Positions 8,922-17,569 of a stretch of 64,000 nt of DNA are shown here, piece after piece. A program made the position numbers and the translations under genes. The notes under the pieces are model-generated. The model searched no databases, was not told the origin of the DNA, and saw nothing but the letters and a program-made list of their open reading frames with translations. Where the stretch lies: contig CP073763.1 of assembly GCA_018399075.1 (NCBI GenBank), positions 62,001-126,000 on the forward strand. The letters run 5' to 3'. This DNA is from Simkaniaceae bacterium (GTDB lineage Bacteria; Chlamydiota; Chlamydiia; Chlamydiales; Simkaniaceae). How positions within the stretch are numbered: position 1 is the stretch's first letter; each line of letters opens with the position of its first letter.

Positions 8922-9623
8922 ATGGAACCAAATCGTCTAAGTAAAATTTTAGCTAAGTCAGGTGTTGCTTCGCGTCGCGCTTGTGAATTTCTCATTTTTG
9001 AGGGAAAGGTACGCGTGAATGATGAAGTGATTACAGTTCCTCAAACCATTGTCGATCCGATGACAGATAAGATTTATGTCGAAGATCATCCAATCGAGTT
9101 CAGCGATGAAAAAGTTTATTATATTTTGAATAAACCCCGCGGCTTTATCTGCTCTAATAAACCTATGGGACGGAAAAAATTAGTGATAGATCTATTTGCT
9201 GAACTTAAACACCGCCTTTTCACCATTGGACGCCTTGACCGTGATACAACCGGTCTTCTTCTTCTGACCAATGATGGTCACTTTGCCCAAGAAGTGATCC
9301 ACCCTTCCAAAAATATCGCCAAAGAATACCTTGTGAAAACGCAGCAAGAAATCACCCATGAACATCTTGAAGCGCTTTCAAAGGGAACCCTCATCGAAGG
9401 AAAATGGATCCGCCCTTCTAAGGTCACTAAGGTTCGTCGCGGCACCCTAAAAGTTGTTGTTAAAGAGGGGAAAAAACGGGAAGTCCGCCTGATGGTTCAG
9501 AACGCAGGCCTCACCCTTCTCTCCCTATCTCGCATCCGCATTGGGGGCCTTAAACTCGGAGATCTTGATGAAGGCGAGTGGCGCGAACTTACTTCTAAAG
9601 AACGAGATCTCATTTTCGCTTGA
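8922..9623 (+). CDS. RluB/RsuA-family pseudouridine synthase
   Basis: Isomerises specific uridines in rRNA. The 233-residue product has an N-terminal S4 RNA-binding domain (NRLSKILAKSGVASRRACEFLI, residues 3-24 and on). It then has the RsuA/RluB/E/F catalytic signature GRLDRDTTGLLLLTNDG with the catalytic Asp, and the C-terminal GKKREVRLM block. The frame is open from 8880, but ATG 8922 (MEPNRLSK) matches the S4 start and lies at the predicted transcription start. Which rRNA position is modified cannot be read from sequence; RluB is the likeliest because Chlamydia has a yjbC/rluB-type gene next to gpmA. Confidence 0.88.
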   Translation: MEPNRLSKILAKSGVASRRACEFLIFEGKVRVNDEVITVPQTIVDPMTDKIYVEDHPIEFSDEKVYYILNKPRGFICSNKPMGRKKLVIDLFAELKHRLFTIGRLDRDTTGLLLLTNDGHFAQEVIHPSKNIAKEYLVKTQQEITHEHLEALSKGTLIEGKWIRPSKVTKVRRGTLKVVVKEGKKREVRLMVQNAGLTLLSLSRIRIGGLKLGDLDEGEWRELTSKERDLIFA

Positions 9624-9819
9624 TTCCCCTCCAAACTCGATCAGATCTGTCATATCTTCTATGTGCCTCCATGTACTGACTCCTTGGTTATAAACCAAAG
9701 CAGATTAATATATTTTTATCGTGACTACACTATATCTAATATACCCTCAATTTTTTCCTTTACTAAATTCATGAAATCAAATTAATATCTCATCGGTTAA
9801 AAAAAAATAGGGTTTTTTA

Positions 9820-11361
9820 ATGTCAGGTGTATGTAACTACCAATCTAAAGACTATAACGGAAGAAATCTCGATAATTATTGTTATCAAGGAAGAGATGGT
9901 GAAGTAGAGGAGTTCGGAACAAATAGTTATACAGCATCGTGGGATTTATCTACTCTCGATCAGCGTAATGCAGCTCAAGGGGTTAATTCAGCCATGAGAA
10001 GTTGTCTAGATCCACATAACAATCAAGCATTAAGTGTGCACACTGGTGGAATGGAGGATGTTGAAAATCCTATTCTCACGGGAGACTATGACGTTACATG
10101 CGACGACACAGATATTCTGTCAGCATCAAATCAAGTCATTACAGATTCATATACTGTTAATTATGAGGCCAGTCTCGACTGTGAAGATTCTAAACCCGTT
10201 GCTATTATAAAAAGTATATTAAAGTTTGATGAACAGCCGGGTTCTGACCCAAATTGTTTACAAGCAGAAGCCACTAGAACTGTTGCAATGGACACTTCAA
10301 CAACTGGTACAAGTGGGATTATAAAAGGAGCTGTGGAGAAATGTATTGGTCTTAAAACAGAATTAACTGATCAGTTAGATGCCTTACCTCCACGAGAAAC
10401 AACTTATAGTGAAGAAGATCATTGTAGATTTCCTGTTAACCAAACATTCACGCCTATTCCAAGCCCAAGTCCCTATCCCAGTTCCACTCCCTTCCCAAGT
10501 CCTTACCCTACCTCTACTCCTAGTTCCACTCCCTTTCCAAGTCCTTTTCCTAGCTCTACTCCCAGTTCCACTCCCTTCCCGAGTCCTTTTCCTAGCTCTA
10601 CTCCCAGTTCCACTCCCTTCCCGAGTCCTTTTCCTAGCTCTACTCCCAGTTCCACTCCCTTCCCGAGTCCTTTTCCTAGCTCTACTCCCAGTTCCACTCC
10701 CTTCCCGAGTCCTTTTCCTAGCTCTACTCCCAGTTCCACTCCCTTCCCGAGTCCTTATCCTACTTCTACTCCCAGTTCCACTCCCTTCCCGAGTCCTTTT
10801 CCTAGCTCTACTCCCAGTTCCACTCCCTTCCCGAGTCCTTATCCTACTTCTACTCCCAGTTCCACTCCCTTCCCGAGTCCTTTTCCTAGCTCTACTCCCA
10901 GTTCCACTCCCTTCCCGAGTCCTTATCCTACTTCTACTCCTAGTTCCACTCCCTTTCCAAGTCCTTACCCTACCTCCACTCCCAGCTATGCGCCTGCTCC
11001 TACTCCCAGCCCTTTCTCCTCTCCTGGCGATTTTTTTGAAGAGCACAGAAAAATGATCATTATTGTTGCTGCCATTGCCTTCTTTATATTAGTCGCTCTT
11101 GGAATTTATATTTGGAGAAAAACGAGAAACCCAGGACAGGTCTATACAGGAACAGGACCTGCTATAGCTAGAGACAATCCTGATACTACTCCACCTTCTC
11201 CTCCTCGTACTAGCTCTCCAACCCCAGCGACTCCTCTTCTTCCTCAAGCTCGTCCTCCTCTTTCTATAAACTCTGGAGATAATCTGTTTGATGGAATGGA
11301 AGGTGAATTTTTTGACGTAGATTTTTCAGAGATTGTAGACCTTCAGAAAAAGACTGAATGA
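9820..11361 (+). CDS. Pro/Ser/Thr-repeat protein with C-terminal membrane anchor
   Basis: Not recognised as a family. The 513 residues fall into a Cys-containing N-terminal domain (about 1-215, no signal peptide), a stalk of twelve 14-residue repeats (SSTPFPSP-x-P-x-STP, residues 221-388), and a short linker. A single strong membrane helix (about 408-432) is followed by basic residues, then a Pro-rich tail with an acidic end. The layout looks like an exposed domain on an extended stalk, or a host-membrane-inserted effector if secreted by another route. AGGG lies 7 bases before the ATG. The next gene is a large autotransporter, so both may shape the cell surface. Confidence 0.8.
   Translation: MSGVCNYQSKDYNGRNLDNYCYQGRDGEVEEFGTNSYTASWDLSTLDQRNAAQGVNSAMRSCLDPHNNQALSVHTGGMEDVENPILTGDYDVTCDDTDILSASNQVITDSYTVNYEASLDCEDSKPVAIIKSILKFDEQPGSDPNCLQAEATRTVAMDTSTTGTSGIIKGAVEKCIGLKTELTDQLDALPPRETTYSEEDHCRFPVNQTFTPIPSPSPYPSSTPFPSPYPTSTPSSTPFPSPFPSSTPSSTPFPSPFPSSTPSSTPFPSPFPSSTPSSTPFPSPFPSSTPSSTPFPSPFPSSTPSSTPFPSPYPTSTPSSTPFPSPFPSSTPSSTPFPSPYPTSTPSSTPFPSPFPSSTPSSTPFPSPYPTSTPSSTPFPSPYPTSTPSYAPAPTPSPFSSPGDFFEEHRKMIIIVAAIAFFILVALGIYIWRKTRNPGQVYTGTGPAIARDNPDTTPPSPPRTSSPTPATPLLPQARPPLSINSGDNLFDGMEGEFFDVDFSEIVDLQKKTE
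10480..10983 (+). repeat. Tandem array of twelve 42-bp units
   Basis: Twelve in-frame 42-base units with no gap between them encode the stalk of the surrounding gene. Two versions alternate: an F type (ending CCTTTTCCTAGCTCTACTCC) and a Y type (ending CCTTATCCTACTTCTACTCC or a close variant). Their order is Y F F F F F Y F Y F Y Y. The F units are almost identical at DNA level, which indicates recent expansion. As the unit is divisible by three, gain or loss of units would alter only stalk length. Confidence 0.95.
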
Positions 11362-11500
11362 CCCTATGGATCTTAATAAATTAGGGGAGCTGTTCCTCCT
11401 GATATTCAATAGCAAGGATACTTATTTCATGTTCACATGTTGCAAAAATTGATACTAATACCTATGTAGTAGAGACGGTGCGATAAAAAAATGGTTGGTT

Positions 11501-14500
11501 ATGATTTACAAATTTCTTATTCCTCTATTCATTACTTCTGTATCCCTTGCTCATGGAGTCGTTGTCAATAATGAGGCAGAACTTAATGCAGCGATTAGTT
11601 CCGCCAATGGTGGAGCTATTTCAAATATCCAGTTCGGATCAAATATCGATTACTCACGGCTCATTCAACCTCTCAATGCTGATAATGTTCTTAACTCTCT
11701 CAACCAAACTTTTTCCATCGATGGTCAAAAAACCTATTCCCTAACGTCCACCTCAGGATCTAACCGAGGTTTTTTTGCACGAACAAGCACAGGAACAGTC
11801 ACCATTAAAGATCTTACCATTTCCAATGCTCATGCTAAAGGCGGCGATGGAGGAAACCGAGGCGGAGGTGCTTTAGGAGCTGGGGGAGGTCTTTTTCTAA
11901 ACTCCGATTCTAAAGTGATATTAAATAATGTCTCATTCGAGAATTGCCAAGCAACAGGAGGAAATTCTAGTGGTTCCTTTGGAGGACAGGTAATGGGAGC
12001 CAATGGAGGGGGCGGACTCGGTGAAGATGGAGGGCCAGCAAACACTTCAGCTGGAGGTGGGGGTGGATTTAGTGGAAGAGGAGGAGGAGCGAACGGCCTT
12101 GGAGGCTCTGGAGGAGGAGGCTTTAATGGGAAGGGAGGATCCTGTAACAGCTATGGCGGCGGCGGCGGCGGCGGCCACAAGGGTGGAGATAGTATCGACT
12201 CCAGAAATGGGGGCGGGGGTGCTGGAGATCTTGAGGATGGAGTAAGTATCTCTTCAAATGGAACTGGAGGCGCTGGAGGCCGAGGAACTCTTCCTGGTGG
12301 AGCTGGAGGCGCTTATGCAGAAGATGGGGAAGGCTTTTCAGGAGGTGGCGGAAGTGGCGCTGTTAGAGCTACACCCGGCAGTACTGCTTCTAATGCACAA
12401 GGAGGAAGCTCTCCAGGAGGAGGCGGTGGCGGCGGATTTTCTAGCGACTCCAACTTTTCGACAGCAGGAGGGCATGGGGGTTCTGGCTTTGGAGGTGGGG
12501 GATCTGCTGCTGCAGATATCTCTGGGCTGACTGGCAACGGCGGTGATGGCGGCTTCGGCGGCGGCGGCGGCGGCGCTGGAAACGCTGTAAAACAGTCGGG
12601 GTCTATAGAAGGATTAATAGGAGGCGATGGTGGCTTCGGTGGTGGCGGCGGTGGTGGCGGCACTTCAGATAGAACCTTTAGAACGGTGACAGGAAAAGGA
12701 GGCAACGGCGGTTTCGGGGGTGCTGGTGGCGGCGGTCTCGGCAATGGGCCTGAAAATGGAAATGGTGGCTTTGGTGCTGGAAATGGAGGAGACACCCAAG
12801 GCGGGGGAGGTGCTGCAATGGGCGCCGATATCTTTATTCAAAATGGTGCCACGCTGACAATTCAAACAGCTATCTCTTTTAGTAATAGTAAACTTAATCC
12901 CGGATCAGGAGCCGTCGGCGGACAACCTTTTGGAACAAACATTTTTATGATGTCCGAGGGGCAGATCTTTGTTGAAAAGCTCTCAGTTAATTCAACAGTC
13001 CCTAACCCTATTGAAAGTGACAAAGGTGCTGACAACCGTGACCCTAACAAGGGTGGTCTCACACTTCTTACAGGGAATACTGCTACCTTTTCACTGAATG
13101 GAGAGAATACCTATACGGGAAAAACAATCATTAACAGCGGGACCCTGCAACTCAATGGATCTGTTATCACTCCTGTCACTTTATACAATGGGCTCTTTAC
13201 AGGAAATGCAACCCTAAAGATGAATGAAGCTATTGACAAAACGGGTAATCTCACAGTCCATGGTGGAGTAGTTGCACCTACAGGACTTAATTATGGGACA
13301 ATAACCGTTGGAAATAATCTCGAATTTACCGATGGAACATTCCTCATTAAAGGGTTTGATAGTCTTAGAAATTCCGATTTCTTAGAGGTTAAGGGTACAG
13401 GAACCCTTGCTGGAACAGTCACTGCTGAAAATGCTATCGGAAATTTCCTTAGAGGACAAACCATTCCTATTCTTGAAGCAAAAGGTGGAGTTGCTGGAAG
13501 ATTTGAAACCGTAAGCCTTCCCCTTGGAGCGGATGGTTTTCCTCTCTTTAATGTTCAATACACTGGTACTACTGCTGAAATCGTCGTGCTAAGAGATCAT
13601 ATATTTGTCCATCCGTACATCAAACCGGGCAACCCTCGTCATGTTGCTAAATACATGCGTGATCAACTCCCGATTGATCCTAATTCTGACTTTGGATTTG
13701 TCATTCGTAGTTTAGGGGTTCTTAGCAACAAAGAGCTTAACAAAGCACTCAACATGATGCATCAGGGGGTTTTTGGCACTATTGAAGGGATGAACCTGAC
13801 CACGAATGCGCAGATCATGAAACTGTTCAACCAGCACCGTTTTCGGCTGTATGCTGAGGAAGCTCCTGAAACCATTAGTTCTCTTGAGCCTCAGCTTACT
13901 GCATCGCTTGATGACACATCTAGACCATTTTATCCAAACACTCCAGTTCGAAGAGGGTGCGAAAGAGACCTCTGTAAACCTCACCATATCTATTTCCAAC
14001 CTTTTGGAACATGGAATAGCCAAAGCCAAAAAGGAGAACTTAGAGGTTCTCAATATGAGAGCGCAGGATTTCTCACAGGCTATGACTATCTGTTTGATAA
14101 CTTTTATGTCGGAGCAGGTTTAGGGTATGCCTATACCAATTTCAGATGGAACAGCTCTGCTGGGAAAGGACACATCCATCAGGTCTATGGCGGATTGCAT
14201 GGAAGCTACTTTAATCGGTATTTTTCAGCTGTTCTAGGATCAATGATGGGAGGAAACTTCTATGAGACAGACCGTCATATTATTTCTTCTGCTCCTGGAT
14301 TCCCAAATGGTTCCTTAAACCGAACAGCTCACAGTAACAACAGTGGTATCCAATGGACCAATCATCTAGGATTGATCGGAGACTTTAGTTCTCTATCTGT
14401 CCCGCTTCAAATCTTTGCGAATGTTGATCACTTTTATCTTCACAATGGTAGTTTTAATGAAACGGGAGCTGGAAGCATTAACTTAAGGGTTAACTCAAAA

Positions 14501-14824
14501 ACTTCGAACGCTCTCCGATCCGAGCTAGGATTGAGTTCAAGCTACACTTTCCATGTTGCTAGTGGATGTTGGACTCCCTATGCACAAATATCCTGGGTTA
14601 ATAAGACTTTGCTAAGTAGTAGCACCTATCGCGGAGGCTTCCGAGGGCAAGTTGGTACCTTCTCCGCAAGTGCCACTACTAAGGGAACCAACCAATGGTC
14701 ACCAGGTGTGGGGATCGAATTTGCCAATACTCACGGCTTTTCTTTACTTTTAAATAGTCGCGCAGAAATCAATGGCAAGATGAAGAACTACTCCGCTGAT
14801 ATGCGCATGGAGCATGCGTTCTAA
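11501..14824 (+). CDS. Gly-rich Pmp-like autotransporter
   Basis: Large type V secreted protein of about 1107 residues. It has a signal peptide (MIYKFLIPLFITSVSLAHG) and a passenger containing a very long Gly-rich stretch of GGGG/GGFGG turns (nt about 11839-12822). A Pmp-like GG-A/L ... F-x-x-N pattern flanks it, and near 13090 lies a passenger-associated repeat (NTYTGKTIINSGTLQLNG). The C-terminal autotransporter beta-barrel covers roughly the last 270 residues and ends in Phe. A TTG six bases upstream is possible but ATG 11501 gives the better signal peptide; no clear Shine-Dalgarno. Related to the polymorphic membrane proteins of chlamydiae by architecture; the Gly-rich part is unusual. 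Confidence 0.87.
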   Translation: MIYKFLIPLFITSVSLAHGVVVNNEAELNAAISSANGGAISNIQFGSNIDYSRLIQPLNADNVLNSLNQTFSIDGQKTYSLTSTSGSNRGFFARTSTGTVTIKDLTISNAHAKGGDGGNRGGGALGAGGGLFLNSDSKVILNNVSFENCQATGGNSSGSFGGQVMGANGGGGLGEDGGPANTSAGGGGGFSGRGGGANGLGGSGGGGFNGKGGSCNSYGGGGGGGHKGGDSIDSRNGGGGAGDLEDGVSISSNGTGGAGGRGTLPGGAGGAYAEDGEGFSGGGGSGAVRATPGSTASNAQGGSSPGGGGGGGFSSDSNFSTAGGHGGSGFGGGGSAAADISGLTGNGGDGGFGGGGGGAGNAVKQSGSIEGLIGGDGGFGGGGGGGGTSDRTFRTVTGKGGNGGFGGAGGGGLGNGPENGNGGFGAGNGGDTQGGGGAAMGADIFIQNGATLTIQTAISFSNSKLNPGSGAVGGQPFGTNIFMMSEGQIFVEKLSVNSTVPNPIESDKGADNRDPNKGGLTLLTGNTATFSLNGENTYTGKTIINSGTLQLNGSVITPVTLYNGLFTGNATLKMNEAIDKTGNLTVHGGVVAPTGLNYGTITVGNNLEFTDGTFLIKGFDSLRNSDFLEVKGTGTLAGTVTAENAIGNFLRGQTIPILEAKGGVAGRFETVSLPLGADGFPLFNVQYTGTTAEIVVLRDHIFVHPYIKPGNPRHVAKYMRDQLPIDPNSDFGFVIRSLGVLSNKELNKALNMMHQGVFGTIEGMNLTTNAQIMKLFNQHRFRLYAEEAPETISSLEPQLTASLDDTSRPFYPNTPVRRGCERDLCKPHHIYFQPFGTWNSQSQKGELRGSQYESAGFLTGYDYLFDNFYVGAGLGYAYTNFRWNSSAGKGHIHQVYGGLHGSYFNRYFSAVLGSMMGGNFYETDRHIISSAPGFPNGSLNRTAHSNNSGIQWTNHLGLIGDFSSLSVPLQIFANVDHFYLHNGSFNETGAGSINLRVNSKTSNALRSELGLSSSYTFHVASGCWTPYAQISWVNKTLLSSSTYRGGFRGQVGTFSASATTKGTNQWSPGVGIEFANTHGFSLLLNSRAEINGKMKNYSADMRMEHAF

Positions 14825-14867
14825 CCGTAGTTACCACACAACGACTAAACAACTTTGGTGCAAAAAT

Positions 14868-14897
14868 GTCTTTCTCCAAGGAGAAAGACTCCTTTTC
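14868..14897 (+). terminator. Terminator after the autotransporter gene
   Basis: GTCTTTCTCC (14868-14877) pairs with GGAGAAAGAC (14880-14889) across a very short loop, followed by TCCTTTTC. It stands 44 bases after the stop codon of the autotransporter gene. The T run is interrupted, so efficiency is uncertain. Confidence 0.65.
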
Positions 14898-15072
14898 ATT
14901 CTAAATACACCTGTTTAATTGCTGGTAGTGGAGTCCAGTATATTCCTTTTTTTTAAGCAAAAACCTTAATCCAACTTAACGCAATCTATTCGCATATTTC
15001 ATGCATAAAAATAACTCTGTCATGATATCAAGATTTTACCTATCATCTTCCTATTAAAAATAACGAGGATTT

Positions 15073-15774
15073 ATGGCGGCAATTGGAAGCAGTAACAATC
15101 ATTTTTTAACAATTGGAGGGTTTACAAAAATTGGTCTTGACAAGCTGACTCAAACAGAAGATGGAAAAAAGGTTCGTTTATATCTTCTGAAGAATCCAAC
15201 GGAGGAAAAAATTAAAAAAGCAAAAGAAGCCATTCTAAAAGAAGTCTCTCAGAAAAATCGAGAGTATGTTGGAGATTTAGTAGATTTTGATATAGACATA
15301 CAAGAAGAACCTTACTTACTTAAGGAAGGAAAAACCCTTTTTCTTTTATCTGAAAAAGAAGCGTCTGGAATGTTGAAGAATTATTCACTTGCGCTTCAAA
15401 AAAGATCGGTGCTGCTAGGTTTAGCATCTGGGTTTTCTCTTGAAGCCTCTAATCTTTTTTCTACTGGACAGTATGAGAAAGCTCTGGAAACGTATTTTAA
15501 ATGCTTAGAGACTGTAAGGGGAGCGCGCGATAAAGAGCGTGAAGCAGGCACGCTTTATAATATTGGGGAAGTTTTCGCAAAACTTAATCAACATGAAGAG
15601 GCTATTAGTTATTATTTGGAATGTTTAAACATCGTAGGAGTGATAGAAACGAATGAAAGCTTTGTCGAATTAGCTTACCGGGGTCTTGGGATTGCTTATA
15701 CCTTCCTTGGAGATACGGATGCAGCTAAGACCTATTATCAAAAGTATTTTGACGTTTCCGAACATAATGGTTAG
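15073..15774 (+). CDS. Tetratricopeptide-repeat protein
   Basis: The 233 residues begin with an unrecognised region (1-120), including a Lys-rich helix. It continues with about three TPR helix pairs from residue 125 (LFSTGQYEKALETYFKCLE; TLYNIGEVFAKLNQHEEAISYYLECL; YRGLGIAYTFLGDTDAAKTYYQKY). TPRs bind proteins, so this could be a chaperone-like or effector protein. There is no signal peptide or membrane segment. CGAGGA lies before the ATG. Stand-alone gene between the autotransporter terminator and an IS remnant; its function cannot be deduced. Confidence 0.75.
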   Translation: MAAIGSSNNHFLTIGGFTKIGLDKLTQTEDGKKVRLYLLKNPTEEKIKKAKEAILKEVSQKNREYVGDLVDFDIDIQEEPYLLKEGKTLFLLSEKEASGMLKNYSLALQKRSVLLGLASGFSLEASNLFSTGQYEKALETYFKCLETVRGARDKEREAGTLYNIGEVFAKLNQHEEAISYYLECLNIVGVIETNESFVELAYRGLGIAYTFLGDTDAAKTYYQKYFDVSEHNG

Positions 15775-15819
15775 AGGGATGCTCAAAACTGATTAGTGAG
15801 ATTGGTTCAAACATCTTAT

Positions 15820-16020
15820 CTAAATTGCAGCCAAGAAAGAGTCCGTATTTTTTGCACACCTAGTTGCACCTTCTTTCCAACTTTTCAGATGCTGAATAGC
15901 GTTTTCTACAAAATGTCTTAGCTTATAGAGATACTTATCATAATCCTTTTTCTTCTTTCTATTTCTTCTCAGAGGAATGACTAAATTCTTTCGTTGGGAA
16001 TTTGAGGATTTCAATAAGAA
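15820..16020 (-). mobile_element. IS5-type transposase C-terminal remnant
   Basis: Read on the minus strand, this encodes the end of an IS5-family DDE transposase: IPLRRNRKKKKDYDKYLYKLRHFVEN followed by HLKSWKEGATRCAKNTDSFLAAI and a stop. The family shows the same IP..NRK...DYDK.LYK.RH.VEN block with the catalytic Glu in VEN. Only the last 60 or so codons remain; the rest, including the first two catalytic Asp, is gone. The left end of the old element probably lies in 15775-15819. The frame is open to 16179, but that part is antisense to a dehydrogenase remnant and is not transposase. Confidence 0.75.
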
Positions 16021-16222
16021 AACCCCTACTCTTACAGAAACCCCTCTAACAGCACGACTTTTAGACTCTGAATCAAAAAAAAGGGGGCAGAAAAAACACC
16101 CCATGAAACGAGTCGGAACAGCAGATGATATTGCAGAAACAATCGCTTTTCTTCTCTCTGCTAAATCCAGCTGGATCACTCGACAGGTTATTGGAGTAGA
16201 TGGAGGGATTTCTACTTTATAA
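16021..16222 (+). pseudogene. 3' remnant of a short-chain dehydrogenase/reductase gene
   Basis: The plus-strand translation gives TPLTARLLDSE, then HPMKRVGTADDIAETIAFLLS and ITRQVIGVDGGISTL. This is the C-terminal third of a classical SDR, matching P-x-R-x-G-x-x-D/E-I-A and ITGQ-x-x-x-VDGG. The nucleotide-binding and catalytic (YxxxK) parts are missing, and the sequence begins abruptly at the IS5 remnant. The gene therefore appears to have been cut by the insertion and the upstream part lost. Its stop overlaps the end of the convergent photolyase gene. Confidence 0.75.
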
Positions 16223-17539
16223 CTTTTTAAAAATTGCTAATGCTTTTTCCCGCATTTTTTTGTGATCAACTATGGGATAAGGATAGGTCTCTCCTAACAT
16301 TATCCCACTTTCTAATAAGCTCTCTTTAGGGGCCATCCAAGGTTTATGAATCCATTTTGGAGAAAGATTTTTAAGCTCTGGGCAGTAAGTTTTGACATAA
16401 ACCCCTTCAGGATCAAACTTTTCTCCTTGAAGAATCGGGTTAAAGATGCGAAAAAAAGGAGCCGCATCAGGTCCTGAACCTGCTACCCATTGCCATCCAA
16501 GAGTATTGTTCCCAAGATCTGCATCAACAAGGGTATCCCAAAACCAATCGGCCCCTTCTTTCCAATGGATAAGAAGGTCTTTGATCAAAAAAGAAGCGAC
16601 AACCATTCGAATTCTATTATGCATCCATCCTTCTTTCCTCAGCTGACGCATTCCAGCATCTATGATCGGGTAACCGGTTTGACCTTGTTGCCATTTTTTT
16701 AGGTTTGTAGGATTCTCCTCCCAGGGGAATTTGTCAAATTTTTTCTGCCAGTTTTCATTAGGAGTCTCAGGAAAATGAGTAATAAAGGCCGTTCCAAATT
16801 CTCTCCATGCAAGTTGCCTTTGAAACGCTTCATTTGTTGTTCCTCTCCAGACTTCTATAGGGCTAACCTCACCAAAATGAAGGTGGGGAGAGAGAAGAGA
16901 AGTTCCCCTTTCAGCTGGGAAATCTCTTTTTAATCCATAGGTTTCATCTTTGAAGGACTCAAGGCGCTCAATAGCTCCTTTCCTTCCTGGGTTCCAAAAG
17001 TCTTCAAGAGATTTAATCCATTTTTTCTTAGGCAAAAGACCAAAGGATTTAAGTGAGTCACTTGGAATGTCTTCTCCTTTTTTAATCGATATTTTTTGCT
17101 CTTCAGCAAAATCAATCTCTTTTAATAACGCCTTGTAAAAGGGGGTAAATACCATAAAAGGCTTTCCAGACTTATTGTAAAAATTCGGAATATCAACCAA
17201 ATGATTTCCATTAAAAGCCTTTCCTTTTTTCCCTAATTCCTGGCTTACTAACTTCTCATCCTCAGAGTAGGTTTTATTCCAAAAAACTTTTTCAGGATTG
17301 ATCTCTTGTAAAATTTTAACTGGATTTCCTTTACGAAAAATGAGCTTTACTCCTTGTTTCGCATAGTCATTTTGAAGAGATTCTAAACTGCGATGCAACC
17401 ACCAGCCACTCGATTCTCCTAAATTTAACTTGTCAGACAAAATATAGATCGGAACAAGATTAGAATTTTCTAAACAAGCTTTACTGAGAGCTAAATTCTC
17501 CTTAATTCTTAAGTCTTCTTGGTGCCAAAAAACAAGCAT
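16217..17539 (-). CDS. phrB: Deoxyribodipyrimidine photolyase
   Basis: Light-driven repair of cyclobutane pyrimidine dimers. The 440 residues have the N-terminal alpha/beta antenna domain (MLVFWHQEDLRIKENLAL) and the C-terminal FAD domain with the signatures TSLLSPHLHFGE, QLAWREFG, GYPIIDAGMRQL, EGWMHNRIRMVVASFLIKDL and the family motif DADLGNNTLGWQWVAGSGPDAAPFFRIFNP. TGGAG lies 8 bases before the ATG. The gene diverges from a glycosyltransferase gene with only 30 bases between the starts, so the promoters must overlap coding sequence. A photolyase suggests that the bacterium or its host lives in the light at times. Confidence 0.95.
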   Translation of the reverse strand: MLVFWHQEDLRIKENLALSKACLENSNLVPIYILSDKLNLGESSGWWLHRSLESLQNDYAKQGVKLIFRKGNPVKILQEINPEKVFWNKTYSEDEKLVSQELGKKGKAFNGNHLVDIPNFYNKSGKPFMVFTPFYKALLKEIDFAEEQKISIKKGEDIPSDSLKSFGLLPKKKWIKSLEDFWNPGRKGAIERLESFKDETYGLKRDFPAERGTSLLSPHLHFGEVSPIEVWRGTTNEAFQRQLAWREFGTAFITHFPETPNENWQKKFDKFPWEENPTNLKKWQQGQTGYPIIDAGMRQLRKEGWMHNRIRMVVASFLIKDLLIHWKEGADWFWDTLVDADLGNNTLGWQWVAGSGPDAAPFFRIFNPILQGEKFDPEGVYVKTYCPELKNLSPKWIHKPWMAPKESLLESGIMLGETYPYPIVDHKKMREKALAIFKKL

Positions 17540-17569
17540 AATAATGCTCCATTAGATAAAATAGGGTTC

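Noticed and set aside
9624-9819. tRNA or other RNA gene in the spacer after the pseudouridine synthase gene
   Set aside because: A small hairpin (TTGGTTATAAACCAA) is visible, but there is no cloverleaf, T-loop or other conserved RNA signature.
10480-10983. CRISPR-like look of a regular repeat array
   Set aside because: The units adjoin without spacers, lie in frame inside a gene, and no cas genes are nearby.
10379-11056. Long alternative frames on both strands across the 42-bp repeat region
   Set aside because: The repeat unit happens to lack stops in several frames. Only the plus-strand frame from 9820 continues on both sides into non-repeated sequence with a membrane anchor.
12313-12795. 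Pro-rich frame on the minus strand opposite the Gly-rich passenger
   Set aside because: GGN codons read backwards give Pro-rich, stop-free sequence. It is only the antisense image of the autotransporter.
15820-16179. A 119-codon minus-strand gene as a whole
   Set aside because: Its first half is the antisense of the dehydrogenase remnant and only its second half is transposase, so it is a chance fusion, not a gene.
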